NCBI RefSeq assembly: GCF_030254645.1
Contig: NZ_CP116346.1
Location: 4,381,001-4,445,000 of the forward strand
Direction: 5' to 3'
DNA: 64,000 bases
Source of the DNA: Paucibacter sediminis
Lineage (GTDB): Bacteria > Pseudomonadota > Gammaproteobacteria > Burkholderiales > Burkholderiaceae_C
The translations under genes and the position numbers were made by a program. A model generated the notes under the pieces. That model had not been told where the DNA came from. It made no database searches and saw only the letters and a list, made by a program, of their open reading frames with translations. Positions 8,204-17,895 of the stretch are shown here, piece by piece (position 1 is the stretch's first letter; every line of letters starts with the position of its first letter).

Positions 8204-8957
8204 CCAACTGGCTCAGCGAGGCCGCGTCAAAGCTCTCGCTTTGCTGGGCATCGACCGGCACGCAATTGCCCACCGGCTCGCGCGTGGCCGCCGAGAGCTT
8301 GCACACCGCCTGCCAGAGCAGCGCGATCTGGTGTTCATGGCCGGCAGCGTTGTCGATCAAGCCCTTGAGCGCCTGTGCGGTGGGGTCGTCGCCCAGCTTG
8401 ACCCCGTAGGCCGAGAAGCCCGGCTTGGCCGGGGAAGCCTCGGCCTCGATGATGCGCGCCGGATTGCCCACCGCGGTGGCGCCCGCCGGCACCGGCTTGG
8501 TGACCACCGCCCCCGAGCCGATGCGCGCACCGGCGCCCACCGTGAAGCCACCCAGCACGCAGGCGTTGGCGCCGACGATCACGCCGGCCTCCAGCGTGGG
8601 ATGACGCTTGGCGCCCTTCACCAGCGAGGTGCCGCCCAGGGTCACGCCCTGGTAGATGGTGCAGCCCTCGCCGATCTCGGCCATCTCGCCGATCACGATG
8701 CCCATGCCATGGTCGATGAAGACGCGGCGTGCGATGGTGGCGCCGGGGTGGATCTCGATGCCGGTGAGAAAACGCGCCAGGTGCGAGACGAAGCGGCCCA
8801 GCCATTTGAAGCCATGGGTCCAGCAGGCATGGGCCCAGCGGTGCATCACCAGCGCATGCAGGCCCGGGTAACAGCTCAGCACCTCCCAGGCCGAACGGGC
8901 GGCGGGGTCGCGTTCCTGGATAAGGGCGATGTCTTCACGAAGGCGCTGGAACAACAT
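8196..8957 (-). CDS. cysE: serine O-acetyltransferase
   Basis: 253-aa left-handed beta-helix acetyltransferase making O-acetylserine for cysteine synthesis. The N-terminal [32 protein letters not shown], the hexapeptide repeats from about residue 60, and [15 protein letters not shown] plus GVTLGGTS are typical. The start ATG 8957 gives [10 protein letters not shown], the canonical beginning; a TTG at 8972 is the alternative. The C-terminal tail (about 190-253) is long and not beta-helical; such tails usually contact cysteine synthase or mediate feedback control. Confidence 0.92.
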   Translation of the reverse strand: MLFQRLREDIALIQERDPAARSAWEVLSCYPGLHALVMHRWAHACWTHGFKWLGRFVSHLARFLTGIEIHPGATIARRVFIDHGMGIVIGEMAEIGEGCTIYQGVTLGGTSLVKGAKRHPTLEAGVIVGANACVLGGFTVGAGARIGSGAVVTKPVPAGATAVGNPARIIEAEASPAKPGFSAYGVKLGDDPTAQALKGLIDNAAGHEHQIALLWQAVCKLSAATREPVGNCVPVDAQQSESFDAASLSQLVK

Positions 8958-8999
8958 GGGGCTGCGGATCAAAAGGGCTGGCCAGTTTAGCCAGACCTA

Positions 9000-9743
9000 T
9001 CAACCCTTGCCGGCCTGCTGCTTCGCCAGCATGGCGCGGGCGATGCCACGCCAGATATGCACTTCCTCGGCGGTCAGCTGGGCGCGGTTGAAGAGCTGGT
9101 TGAGGCGCGGCATCAGCTTCTTGGGCGCGGCGGGGTCCAGGTAGCCGATGCCCTCCAGCGCCTGCTGCAGGTGCGTGAGCAGGCCCTGTACCGCCTGCGC
9201 GTCGGCCAGCTGCGGGTCGGGCGTGCGCGGCGCCACCAGGTAGCCACCCAGGGCCTGGCGCAGATCGTAGGCCAGCAGCTGCACCGCCTGGGCCAGGTTC
9301 AGCGAACCGTAGTCGGGGTGGGTGGGGATGGAGAGCACCGCATGGCAGCGGTACACGTCCTCGTTGCTCATGCCGTAGCGCTCGGAGCCGAACAGCAGGC
9401 CGATCTTGTGCTGTTGCTGCTGGGCCAGCTCGGCGAACAGGCCGCGCGGCTCGCGCGTGGGCGGGCCGAAGTCGCGCGGCGTCATCGCGGTGGCGCAGGC
9501 AAAGGTCACGCCATCCAGGGCCTCGGCGACGGTGTCGACTATGCGCGCGCGCGCCAGGATGTCGGCGGCGCCGCTGGCCATGGCCACGGTCTCCTCCTGG
9601 CACAGCACGTCGGCAAAACGCGGCCGCACCAGCACCAGCTCGGCAAAGCCCATCACCTTCATGGCCCGCGCGGCGGCGCCCACATTGCCGGGGTGGCTGG
9701 TCTCAATCAGGACAAATCGTGTGGAATCCACGCTGGCAGACAT
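9000..9743 (-). CDS. trmJ: tRNA (cytidine/uridine-2'-O-)-methyltransferase TrmJ
   Basis: 247-aa SPOUT-class methyltransferase that 2'-O-methylates position 32 of tRNAs. It opens [20 protein letters not shown] and has motif 2 [16 protein letters not shown] and motif 3 [17 protein letters not shown], which form the knotted SAM site. The C-terminal extension (about 170-247) is the family's dimerisation/tRNA-binding region. It diverges from suhB with a 98-bp gap, a conserved proteobacterial neighbourhood. Confidence 0.93.
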   Translation of the reverse strand: MSASVDSTRFVLIETSHPGNVGAAARAMKVMGFAELVLVRPRFADVLCQEETVAMASGAADILARARIVDTVAEALDGVTFACATAMTPRDFGPPTREPRGLFAELAQQQQHKIGLLFGSERYGMSNEDVYRCHAVLSIPTHPDYGSLNLAQAVQLLAYDLRQALGGYLVAPRTPDPQLADAQAVQGLLTHLQQALEGIGYLDPAAPKKLMPRLNQLFNRAQLTAEEVHIWRGIARAMLAKQQAGKG

Positions 9744-9761
9744 GCAAGGCTCGGCTAAAAT
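9733..9761 (+). promoter_or_regulatory. sigma70-type promoter candidate for suhB
   Basis: CTGGCA (9733-9738, 4/6 to TTGACA) and TAAAAT (9756-9761, 5/6 to TATAAT) are separated by 17 bp, about 80 bp upstream of the suhB start. Confidence 0.4.
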
Positions 9762-9841
9762 GCGCGATTATCCGCGGGCACCCTGCCCGCCACCGCTCTT
9801 TTCCTTCGCCAGTCCACCCCTACACCCTTGCAGGTTCCAGC

Positions 9842-10801
9842 ATGACGCAGCAAGTCGCACTCCATCCCATGCTCAACGTGGCCATCAAGGCCGCGCGTGC
9901 AGCAGGTTCCATCATCAACCGCGCGTCCCTGGACCTCGACATTCTCAAGATCAACACCAAGTCGCCCAATGACTTCGTGACCGAGGTGGACCAGGCGGCC
10001 GAGCAGGTCATCATCGAGACCCTGCTGCAGGCCTATCCCGACCATGCCATCCTGGCCGAAGAATCCGGCCGCACCCATGGCGCCAAGCATTCCGAGTTCC
10101 AGTGGATCATCGACCCGCTGGACGGCACCACCAACTTCATCCACGGCTTCCCGGTCTATTGCGTGTCGATCGCGCTGGCGCACCGCGGCGTGGTGCAGCA
10201 GGCGGTCGTCTACGATCCGACCCGCAACGACCTCTTCTACGCCACGCGCGGCCGCGGCGCCTATCTGAACGACCGCCGCCTGCGCGTCTCCAAGCGCACG
10301 CGCATGAGCGACGCGCTGATCGGCACCGGCTTCCCGTTCCGTCGCGGCGACAACTTCAAGCGCTATATGAAGATGTTCGAGGACGTCATGACCCAATGCG
10401 CCGGCCTGCGCCGCCCGGGTGCCGCGGCCCTGGACCTCTGCTATGTGGCCGCCGGCTATTACGACGCCTTCTTCGAAACCGGCCTGAACCCCTGGGACGT
10501 GGCCGCGGGCTCGCTCATCATCACCGAGGCCGGTGGCCTGGTGGGCAACTTCACCGGCGAATCGGACTTCCTGCACCAGCGCGAGATCGTCGCCGGCAGC
10601 CCCAAGATCTACGGCCAGATGGTGCAGATCCTGACGCCCTACACGCGCGTGATCAAGGCCGAGGAAGAAGCAGCCGCGGCAGCCGCCGAGGCCAAGCCCA
10701 GCGCCGCCGACGCGGTGGCCGAGGCGGCCCAGGCCGATGCCGCGCCCAAGAAGCGCGCCGCGGTGCGCATCAAGAAGCCGGTCGACGGCCAGGCCGAGTA
10801 A
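9842..10801 (+). CDS. suhB: inositol-1-monophosphatase family protein SuhB
   Basis: 319-aa member of the lithium-sensitive sugar phosphatase family. It hydrolyses inositol monophosphate in vitro and, in enterobacteria, also joins the rRNA antitermination complex. Metal-binding motifs are [18 protein letters not shown] (about residues 83-100) and [14 protein letters not shown] further down; LAEESG precedes the first. ATG 9842 gives [19 protein letters not shown], matching the usual SuhB start. The C-terminal 50 residues form an Ala/Lys-rich tail absent from E. coli SuhB. It is convergent with the GH30 gene (16-bp gap). Confidence 0.92.
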   Translation: MTQQVALHPMLNVAIKAARAAGSIINRASLDLDILKINTKSPNDFVTEVDQAAEQVIIETLLQAYPDHAILAEESGRTHGAKHSEFQWIIDPLDGTTNFIHGFPVYCVSIALAHRGVVQQAVVYDPTRNDLFYATRGRGAYLNDRRLRVSKRTRMSDALIGTGFPFRRGDNFKRYMKMFEDVMTQCAGLRRPGAAALDLCYVAAGYYDAFFETGLNPWDVAAGSLIITEAGGLVGNFTGESDFLHQREIVAGSPKIYGQMVQILTPYTRVIKAEEEAAAAAAEAKPSAADAVAEAAQADAAPKKRAAVRIKKPVDGQAE

Positions 10802-10817
10802 GCCGCGGCGGTGCCAC

Positions 10818-12263
10818 CTAGCGCGGCGCCTGCCAGACAAAGGTGGCCACGCTGGACGCCGGCAGTTCGTAGGCAAAGCGCTGGCCCTGCGCGGTGACCG
10901 AGAAGCGGCGCGGCTGCGCCGCCGAGTTGCAGACGATCAGCACCTCGCGGCCATCGTCGGCATGGCGGAAGGCCACGCTGTCGAGCCCGTCCATGCCACT
11001 GCTGGAGGCAATGCGCTGCGCGCCCTGGCGCACGAAGCGGCTCGCGTGGCCGAAGGCGTAGTACTCGATATTGCGCGTCACCGCCCCGGTCTTCGAGTCG
11101 ATGGTGACGACGCCGCGGCAATCCTTGCAGCCGCCCAGGTGCGGGCCATGGTTCTCGTCCAGCGCCAGATTCCACATCAGCACGCCGCGCGCCCAATGGC
11201 GGGTGGCGCCGATGATGAGGTTGCGCGTCAACCAGGGCAGCGATTCGTCGAAGCGCGGCGCCCATTCGCCGCCCGAGCATTCGGTGAACCAGACCTCCTT
11301 GTCGGGATAGGCATCATGCACCCGGCCCTGCGCCGCCACATCCCCGGCATAGCAATGCCAGGCCACGCCCTGCACAAAGCCGCGCGCCTGCGCATCGCCC
11401 AGCATCGCCAGCGGTGATTGCGGCTCGTCCCAGTTGTGGTCCCAGTCGAACAGCTGGGTCTTGAGGCCGTGGCTTTGCAGCAGCGGACCCAGATGCTGGC
11501 CGATCAGCGCCGCACGCGCCGCCGGGTCCAGGCGCATGCCGGGATAGTCGGGCGGCTCGAAGTGCGGCTCGTTCTGCAGGGTGAGCGCAAAGATCGGCAC
11601 GCCCTCGGCCGCATAGGCCTGCACATAGCGCAGCAGGTACTCGGCGAACACGCCATACATCTCGGGCTTGAGCGCGCCCTGGATCAGGCTGTCGCTGGTC
11701 TTCATCCAGCCCGGCGCGCTCCAGGGCGAGGCCATCACCTGCAGCTGCGGATTGATGGCGCGCGCCGCCTTCAGCACCGGCAGCAGCTCGGCGCGGTTCG
11801 GCTCGATCGAGAAGCGCGCCAGGCCGGGGTCGGTCTGGCCGCGCGGCATGTCGTCGAAGGAATAGTGCTGGCGCGAGAAGTCGGAGGCGCCGATGGTCAG
11901 GCGCGCGAAGTCGAAGCCCAGGCCCTGCGGCCCGCGGCCGAACAGTTCCTCCAGCAGGGCCTGGCGCTGGCCGGCGCTCATGCGCTGCTGGATCAGCCAG
12001 GCCGAGGCATCGGTGATCGAGGCGCCGAAGCCCACCATGGTCTGGTAGCGCTGGCCGGCGTCGACGACGATGTCCAGCGCCTGCGCCGGCTGGCTGCCGA
12101 AGGCCAGATCCGGCGCACGCGCCAGCAGCCGGCTCTGGTCGCCGGTGGTGATCCAGGCCTGCACCGCGGCGCCCGCGGCCGGGCCGGGCGGCGCACCGGT
12201 ACCGCAGGCGGTCAGCAGGCCGGCGCAAAGCAAGGCAATCGTGGCAGCGACAGGTCTTCTCAT
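10818..12263 (-). CDS. glycoside hydrolase family 30 lipoprotein (beta-glucosidase/beta-1,6-glucanase type)
   Basis: 481-aa GH30 enzyme with a lipoprotein signal ending LLTAC (Cys20), so it is probably anchored in the periplasm or on the outer membrane. The clan A acid/base is Glu232 in LTLQNEPHFE and the nucleophile Glu328 in WFTECSGGEW. ASPWSAPGWMKTS and MWNLALDENHGPHLGGC are further family blocks. GH30 members of this type act on beta-glucosides, glucosylceramide or beta-1,6-glucan; the sequence cannot decide. It is the last gene of the leftward operon, directly after the halogenase-like gene. Confidence 0.88.
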   Translation of the reverse strand: MRRPVAATIALLCAGLLTACGTGAPPGPAAGAAVQAWITTGDQSRLLARAPDLAFGSQPAQALDIVVDAGQRYQTMVGFGASITDASAWLIQQRMSAGQRQALLEELFGRGPQGLGFDFARLTIGASDFSRQHYSFDDMPRGQTDPGLARFSIEPNRAELLPVLKAARAINPQLQVMASPWSAPGWMKTSDSLIQGALKPEMYGVFAEYLLRYVQAYAAEGVPIFALTLQNEPHFEPPDYPGMRLDPAARAALIGQHLGPLLQSHGLKTQLFDWDHNWDEPQSPLAMLGDAQARGFVQGVAWHCYAGDVAAQGRVHDAYPDKEVWFTECSGGEWAPRFDESLPWLTRNLIIGATRHWARGVLMWNLALDENHGPHLGGCKDCRGVVTIDSKTGAVTRNIEYYAFGHASRFVRQGAQRIASSSGMDGLDSVAFRHADDGREVLIVCNSAAQPRRFSVTAQGQRFAYELPASSVATFVWQAPR

Positions 12264-13790
12264 TCAATGGCTCTCATCGGGATGGGTGGCCGCGCAATGC
12301 GCGGCAATGAACTCGGCGTGGCCGGGCATCACGGCCACGCAGCGCTGGATCACGCTGCGCGTGTCGTCGACCATGGCCTGCACCTCGGCGAGCGGACGCT
12401 GGTCGACAAAGGGGTGATAGCCGGCCGGCAGCAGGCCCTGGCCCACCATCACCTGCAGCCAGCTCATCTCGGTGAAGAGCTCGGTGCCCTCGCGGAACAG
12501 GCGGCCGTTGGCACGGAACAGCTCGATCTTGTGGCGCAGCGTCTCGGGCACCTGCATATGGCGGCAATAACGCCAGAACTCGCTGTCCTCGCGCGCGCTG
12601 GCCTTGTAGTGCAGGATGATGAAGTCGCGGATGCGCTCGTACTCGAACTGGGTCTGGCGGTTGTATTCGGCTATCTCCACCGCCTCCAGCCCGGCATGCG
12701 GGAAGAACTGGATCAGCCGCGTCACCGCCGACTGGATCAGGTGGATGCTGGTGGACTCGAGCGGCTCCATGAAGCCGCTGGCCAGGCCCACGGCCACGCA
12801 GTTGAGCTTCCAGAACTCCTTGCGTCGGCCGGTCAGGAACTTGACCAGGCGCGGCTCGGCCAGCGGCGCACCGTCCAGCTGGGCCAGCAGGGTGCTGCGG
12901 GCCTCGTCCTCGCCGATGAAGCGGCTGCTGAACACATGGCCGTTGCCGACGCGGTGCTGCAAGGGGATGCGCCATTGCCAGCCGGCCGCGTGCGCGGTCG
13001 AGCGCGTGTAGGGCAGCAGCGGCGGCGCCGCGGCGCTGGGCACGGCCAGCGCGCGGTCGCAGGGCAGCCAATGCGACCAGTCCTCGTAGCCGGCCTTCAG
13101 GGTCTGCTCGATCAGCAGCGCGCGCATGCCTGAGCAGTCGATGAAGAAGTCGCCCTCCACCAGCTCGCCGCTGGCGAGGCGCAGGCCCTTGATGCGGCCA
13201 TCGTCCGCGTGGCGCAGCACCTGCTCGATGCGGCCCTCGATGCGCTGCACGCCGCGCTGCTCGGCATGGTGGCGCAGGAAGCGCGCGTACAGGCTGGCAT
13301 CGAAGTGATAGGCATAGCCGATGTCGGCCAGCGGCGACTCGGCCATGTCGGGCCGCGGCCGCAGGAACTTGCATTCGCGCGGTGCCGCGGTGTTGATCGA
13401 ATAGTCGCCCAGCTCGCCCGCCCTGCCCTCGCGCCGCAGGCGCAGCCAGTAATGGTGAAAGGGCACGGCGCCGAGTTCGCGGCCCACCTTGCCGAAACCG
13501 TGGATATAGCGCTCGCCGCGCGCGCCCCAGTCGACGAACTCGATGCCCAGCTTGAAGCTGCCCTGGGTGGCGCGCAGGAACTCGTCCTCGTCGATGCCCA
13601 GGGCCTCGTTGAAGGCGCGGATATGCGGGATGGTGGCCTCGCCCACGCCGATGATGCCGATCTCGTCGGACTCGACCAGGCGTAGCTCGTAGGGCGGGCC
13701 CAGCAGCTTGGCGAGCGCCGCGGCGCTCATCCAGCCGGCGGTGCCGCCGCCGACGATGACGATGCGGCGCAGGGGGGCAACAGCAGTCAT
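12264..13790 (-). CDS. FAD-dependent tryptophan halogenase-like protein
   Basis: 508-aa flavoprotein of the PrnA-type halogenase family. It has the FAD motif GGGTAGW (14-20), the second halogenase signature WQWRIP (271-276), Lys80 in GSFKLGIEF at the place of the catalytic lysine of PrnA, and Glu345 in MEPLESTS like the catalytic glutamate. All key residues therefore look intact. Such genes recur beside TonB receptors and glycosidases in proteobacteria, where the substrate is unknown; free tryptophan is unlikely. ATG 13790 is chosen because an upstream extension would overlap the ABC ATPase gene. No flavin reductase gene is nearby. Confidence 0.85.
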   Translation of the reverse strand: MTAVAPLRRIVIVGGGTAGWMSAAALAKLLGPPYELRLVESDEIGIIGVGEATIPHIRAFNEALGIDEDEFLRATQGSFKLGIEFVDWGARGERYIHGFGKVGRELGAVPFHHYWLRLRREGRAGELGDYSINTAAPRECKFLRPRPDMAESPLADIGYAYHFDASLYARFLRHHAEQRGVQRIEGRIEQVLRHADDGRIKGLRLASGELVEGDFFIDCSGMRALLIEQTLKAGYEDWSHWLPCDRALAVPSAAAPPLLPYTRSTAHAAGWQWRIPLQHRVGNGHVFSSRFIGEDEARSTLLAQLDGAPLAEPRLVKFLTGRRKEFWKLNCVAVGLASGFMEPLESTSIHLIQSAVTRLIQFFPHAGLEAVEIAEYNRQTQFEYERIRDFIILHYKASAREDSEFWRYCRHMQVPETLRHKIELFRANGRLFREGTELFTEMSWLQVMVGQGLLPAGYHPFVDQRPLAEVQAMVDDTRSVIQRCVAVMPGHAEFIAAHCAATHPDESH

Positions 13791-13803
13791 GTCCTGACTC
13801 CCA

Positions 13804-14877
13804 TCAGAGGCGTTGCTCGCTGCCGGCATCGAACAGCGACAGGCGGCTGGCGTCGAGGTCGAACTCGACGACCTGGCCGGCGCGCAGCACCAGGGCCTCG
13901 TGCACCAGCGCGGCCAGGCTGTGGCCGGCGCTGGCAATCCACACCACCTGGTGGTTGCCCATCGGCTCGACCAGCTCGACCTGGCCGCTGAAGGCGCCGC
14001 CCTGGCGCAACAGCACATGCTCGGGCCGGATGCCGGCCACCACCGCCTGGCCATGCACCGGCGCGGCCAGGAATTCATAGCCGCCCAGGTCCAGCTCGAA
14101 GGGCTGGAGCAGGCGCACCGGCGCGCCCGGCTTGCAGCTCAGCTGGGCCGGCACGAAGTTCATGCCCGGCGCGCCCAGAAAGCCCGCCACGAAGAGATTG
14201 GCCGGCCGCTCGTAGACCTCGCCCGGCGCGCCCACCTGCTGGATCACGCCGCCCTTCATCACCACGATGCGGCTGGCCAGGGTCATGGCCTCCACCTGGT
14301 CGTGGGTGACGTAAATCATGGTGGCGCCGAGCTGCTGGTGCAGCAGCTTGAGCTCGCGGCGCAGCTCGGCGCGCAGCTTGGCATCGAGGTTGGAGAGCGG
14401 CTCGTCGAACAGCAGCACCGCCGCCTCGCGCACCAGCGCACGCCCGATCGCCACGCGCTGGCGCTGCCCGCCGGAGAGCTGGGCCGGCTTGCGCTGCAGC
14501 AGCGGCTCCAGCTGCAGCATCTGCGCGGCGCGCTGCACGCGGCGCGCGATCTCGGCCTTGGGCACGCCGGCCACGCGCGGGCCGAAGGACATATTGCGCT
14601 CCACCGTCATGGTCGGATAGAGGGCGTAGGACTGGAACACCATGCCGATGCCGCGCTCGCTGGGCTCGGCATCGGTCATGTCGGCGCCGCCGATCTCGAT
14701 GCGGCCGCCGCTCACCTCGATGAGGCCGGCAATGCTGTGCAGCAGGGTGGACTTGCCGCAGCCCGAGGGCCCCAGCAGCACCAGGAACTCGCCCTCCTGC
14801 ACCGCCAGGTTCAAGCCCTGGATCACCGCATGGCTGCCGAATGAGATATCTAGATCGCTGACCTTCACGGCACTCAT
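13804..14877 (-). CDS. ABC sugar transporter ATPase (UgpC/MsmK/MalK type)
   Basis: 357-aa CUT1-family ATPase. Walker A is GPSGCGKST (about 38-46), the Q-loop is in VFQSYALYP, the signature is LSGGQRQRVAIGRAL, Walker B is LLFDEPLSNLDAKLR and the H-loop is YVTHDQVEA. A C-terminal TOBE-type regulatory domain follows from about residue 240. It powers the importer formed by the next two permeases and the binding protein at 16626-17879. The gap to the MalG-like gene is 4 bp. Confidence 0.92.
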   Translation of the reverse strand: MSAVKVSDLDISFGSHAVIQGLNLAVQEGEFLVLLGPSGCGKSTLLHSIAGLIEVSGGRIEIGGADMTDAEPSERGIGMVFQSYALYPTMTVERNMSFGPRVAGVPKAEIARRVQRAAQMLQLEPLLQRKPAQLSGGQRQRVAIGRALVREAAVLLFDEPLSNLDAKLRAELRRELKLLHQQLGATMIYVTHDQVEAMTLASRIVVMKGGVIQQVGAPGEVYERPANLFVAGFLGAPGMNFVPAQLSCKPGAPVRLLQPFELDLGGYEFLAAPVHGQAVVAGIRPEHVLLRQGGAFSGQVELVEPMGNHQVVWIASAGHSLAALVHEALVLRAGQVVEFDLDASRLSLFDAGSEQRL

Positions 14878-14881
14878 GCCT

Positions 14882-15754
14882 TCATCCCTTCACCGCGCCG
14901 GCCGCAATGCCGCGCACAAACCAGCGCCCGGAGGCGAAATACACCAGCAGCGGCACCAGCGAGGTCAGGATGGTGGCCGCCATATTGAGGTTGTAGAGCC
15001 GCTCGCCGGTGGTGGTGTTGATGACGTTGTTGAGCTGCACCGTCATCGGCAGGTTGTCGCGGCCGGCGAACACCAGGCCCAGGATGTAGTCGTTCCACAC
15101 CCCCGTCACCTGCATGATGGTGGCGACGATGATGATGGGCGGCGACATCGGCAGCATCAGCTGGAAGAAGATGCGCCAGAAGCCGCCACCATCGATGCGC
15201 GCGGCCTTGAACAGCTCGGCCGGGATGCCCGCGTAGTAGTTGCGGAACAGCAGCGTCATCACCGGCATGCTGAAGATCAGGTGCACCAGCACGATGCCGG
15301 GCAGCGAGCTGTAGAGCGCCACCGCGGCCAGCATCTTCACGAGCGGATAGATCATCACCTGCACCGGGATGAAGGCGCCCAGCATCAGCAGGCCAAACAG
15401 CGCATTCGCGCCGCGCGGCCGCCAGAAGCTCAGCGCATAGCCGTTCACCGCCCCCACCAGGATGGGCAGCACGGTGCTGGGCACGGTGATCAGCACCGAG
15501 TTCCAGAAGCCGGCGCTGACGCCCTCGCAGGCCACGCCGGTGCAGGCCTCGCTCCAGGCGGCGCGCCAGGGCTCCAGCGTCAGCGCCATCGGCCAGGCGA
15601 ACAGCTGGCCCAGCCGGATCTCGTCCATGCTTTTCAGCGAGGTGACGATCATGATGTAGAGCGGCGCCAGGAAGAACAGCGCGGCGCTCAGCAGGAAGGC
15701 ATAGATGCCCAGGCGGCCGATATTCATGCGGCGGCGTTTGCTGGCGAGCCTCAT
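14882..15754 (-). CDS. ABC sugar transporter permease, MalG type
   Basis: 290-aa CUT1 inner-membrane permease with about six membrane segments. The coupling motif is NYYAGIPAELFKAARIDGGG (EAA loop). The tail YFASGRWFVRGIAAGAVKG is characteristic of MalG-like subunits. The start at ATG 15754 overlaps the stop of the upstream permease by 4 bp, indicating coupled translation. Confidence 0.92.
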   Translation of the reverse strand: MRLASKRRRMNIGRLGIYAFLLSAALFFLAPLYIMIVTSLKSMDEIRLGQLFAWPMALTLEPWRAAWSEACTGVACEGVSAGFWNSVLITVPSTVLPILVGAVNGYALSFWRPRGANALFGLLMLGAFIPVQVMIYPLVKMLAAVALYSSLPGIVLVHLIFSMPVMTLLFRNYYAGIPAELFKAARIDGGGFWRIFFQLMLPMSPPIIIVATIMQVTGVWNDYILGLVFAGRDNLPMTVQLNNVINTTTGERLYNLNMAATILTSLVPLLVYFASGRWFVRGIAAGAVKG

Positions 15755-16629
15755 GCGCCCTCCCGCGCCCGCGCACGGCTGCGCGCATAGAGCAGCGGCG
15801 CCACCAGCACCACCACGGTGAGCAGCAGCACGATGGCGCCGGCCGAGGCCAGCGCGATATTGGCGCGGCCGAACAGATGGTCCATGATGAACTTGGCCGG
15901 CACGTCGCTGGCGGTGCCGGGGCCGCCCTGGGTCATCGCCACCACCGCGTCGAACACCTTCACCACCGCGGTGGACAGCAGCACGAAAACGGTGGCCAGC
16001 GTCGGCGCCAGCATCGGCAGCACGATGCTCAGGTAGACGCGCCAGGCCGGGATGCCGTCCATGCGGGCGGCCTTCCAGATGTCCTCGTCGATGCCGCGCA
16101 GCCCGGCCAGCAGCATCGCCATCACCAGACCCGCGGCCTGCCAGACGCTGGCGATCACCACCGTGTAGATGACCTTGTCCTGGTCGATGATCCAGTCGAA
16201 GGTGAAGTCGCTCCAGCCCAGCTGCTGCAGCGCCGGCTGCAGGCCCGCGCCGGGGTTGAGCACCCATTGCCAGACCAGGCCGGTGGCGACGAAGCTCATC
16301 GCATAGGGGTAGAGAAAGGCGGTGCGCAGCAGGCCCTCGCCGCGCACCTTCTGGTCGATGAAGACCGCCAGCGCAAAGCCGATCACCATGCAGGCCAGCA
16401 TGAACAGCAGGCCGTAGACCGCCAGATTGCCCAGCGACTGCAGCCAGCGCTCGTTCTCGAACAGGCGCTGGTACTGGGCCAGGCCGACGAAGTCATCGCG
16501 CGGAAAGGTGCGCGAGCTGCTCAGCGAGACGCGCAGCGTCCACAGCGTCGTGCCCAGATAGGCCAGCAGCACGGTCAGCGCCATCGGCAGCAGCGCCAGC
16601 CAGGCCATGCCCCAGCGGCGCCGCTTCAT
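15751..16629 (-). CDS. ABC sugar transporter permease, MalF type
   Basis: 292-aa CUT1 permease. It starts MKRRRWGMAWLALLPMALTV, carries DFVGLAQYQRLFENERW in the periplasmic loop and the EAA-type loop GIDEDIWKAARMDG. Stop and start overlap both neighbours by 4 bp. It is clearly paralogous to the permease at 28267-29142 (shared DQKVRGEGLLRT/DQKIRLEGLLRT and LNPGAGL/LNPGLGL). Confidence 0.92.
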   Translation of the reverse strand: MKRRRWGMAWLALLPMALTVLLAYLGTTLWTLRVSLSSSRTFPRDDFVGLAQYQRLFENERWLQSLGNLAVYGLLFMLACMVIGFALAVFIDQKVRGEGLLRTAFLYPYAMSFVATGLVWQWVLNPGAGLQPALQQLGWSDFTFDWIIDQDKVIYTVVIASVWQAAGLVMAMLLAGLRGIDEDIWKAARMDGIPAWRVYLSIVLPMLAPTLATVFVLLSTAVVKVFDAVVAMTQGGPGTASDVPAKFIMDHLFGRANIALASAGAIVLLLTVVVLVAPLLYARSRARAREGA

Positions 16630-17879
16630 CCGCCCTCCCGCAGCGCCGCCAGGATGTCCTTCTGCACCTTCTCGACCGGAATGTTGCGGTTCCAGTAGGC
16701 CGTCAGCACATCGCTCAGCGCGCCGTTCTGGTCGGGGCTCAGATAGACCTCACCATTGCCGAGCTGGCGGCTCTTGTCCTTCATGATGGCCAGGCCCTGC
16801 TGGGCGCAGGCGTCGAGCTTGCTGGCATCGACATCGGTGCGGATCGGGATCGAGCCCTTGCGCTGGCTGAAGGCCACCTGCGCGGCCGGCGCGGTGATCA
16901 CGCTGGCCAGCAGCTGCTGGGCCTTCAGCGCATCGGGCTTGTCGGTCTTGGGGAAGACGAACACATCGCCCTGGATGATGTAGGGCGAGGCAGGGCCGAA
17001 GCCGGCGATGCAGCCATAGTCACGCCCGGGCTCCTGCCGCGCCAGCGCGAACTCGCCCTTGGCCCAGTCGCCCATGAACTGCACGCCCGCCTTGCCGCTG
17101 ATCAGCATCGCGGTGGCGTCGTTCCAGTTGCGCCCCGGCGAGCCCTTGTCCACATAGCCCTGCAGGCGCTTGAAGCTCAGCAGCACCTGCTTGAAGGGCT
17201 CGCCCAGGATGGCCTTGGGGTCGCGGTCGCGCAGCACCTTGAGGTAGAGCTCGCGCCCGCCCTGGTTGGCCAGCACCGCGGTGAAGACGATGTTGTCCTG
17301 CCAGGTCTGGCCGCCATGGGCCAGCGGCACCAGGCCCGCCGCGCGGAGCTTGTCGAGCGCGGCGAACAGCTCGTCCATGCTGCGCGGGTCGGCGGCAATG
17401 CCGGCCTTCTTGAACGCCGCCTTGGAGGTCCAGATCCAGGCGGGCATGTGGATGTCCACCGGCGCGGCGTAGTAATGGCCCTTGACGCGGATCACATTGA
17501 GCACGGTCTCGGGCAGGAACTTGTCCCAGCCGTCGCGCTGCGCCACCGCGTCGACGTTGTTGAGCAGGCCCTGCTCCACCACGTCGAGGAACTGCTTGGA
17601 GGTGTTGAACTGGGCCGCGGTGGGCGGGTTGCCGCCGACGATGCGGTTGATCGCCACCGCGCGCGCCTGCTCGCCCAGCGCGATCGCGGTGTCCACCCAG
17701 GTGCCGCCGGCGGCACGGTAGGCGTCCGCCAGGGTCTTGACCGCGGCCGACTCTCCGCCGGCCGTCCACCAGTGGATCACCTCGGCCTTCAGGGGTGCCG
17801 GCTGCGCCCGGCTGGCGCCGGGCAGCGTCAGCGCCAGCGCGGCGGCCATGGTGGTGATCAGCATGCGGGATGGGGTCAT
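16626..17879 (-). CDS. ABC sugar-binding protein (GtsA-like)
   Basis: 417-aa periplasmic family 1 solute-binding protein with a signal peptide (MTPSRMLITTMAAALALTL, cleavage near SRAQP). The mature start EVIHWWTAGGESAAVKTL, then LAHGGQTWQDNIVF and GKAGVQFMGDWAKGEF, match glucose/oligosaccharide-binding proteins of the Pseudomonas GtsA kind. ATG 17879 is the start; the longer frame would overlap the GH1 gene. Given the GH1, GH3 and GH30 neighbours, beta-gluco-oligosaccharides or glucose are likely ligands (inference). Confidence 0.9.
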   Translation of the reverse strand: MTPSRMLITTMAAALALTLPGASRAQPAPLKAEVIHWWTAGGESAAVKTLADAYRAAGGTWVDTAIALGEQARAVAINRIVGGNPPTAAQFNTSKQFLDVVEQGLLNNVDAVAQRDGWDKFLPETVLNVIRVKGHYYAAPVDIHMPAWIWTSKAAFKKAGIAADPRSMDELFAALDKLRAAGLVPLAHGGQTWQDNIVFTAVLANQGGRELYLKVLRDRDPKAILGEPFKQVLLSFKRLQGYVDKGSPGRNWNDATAMLISGKAGVQFMGDWAKGEFALARQEPGRDYGCIAGFGPASPYIIQGDVFVFPKTDKPDALKAQQLLASVITAPAAQVAFSQRKGSIPIRTDVDASKLDACAQQGLAIMKDKSRQLGNGEVYLSPDQNGALSDVLTAYWNRNIPVEKVQKDILAALREGG

Positions 17880-17895
17880 GTCTTGCCTTCGCATC

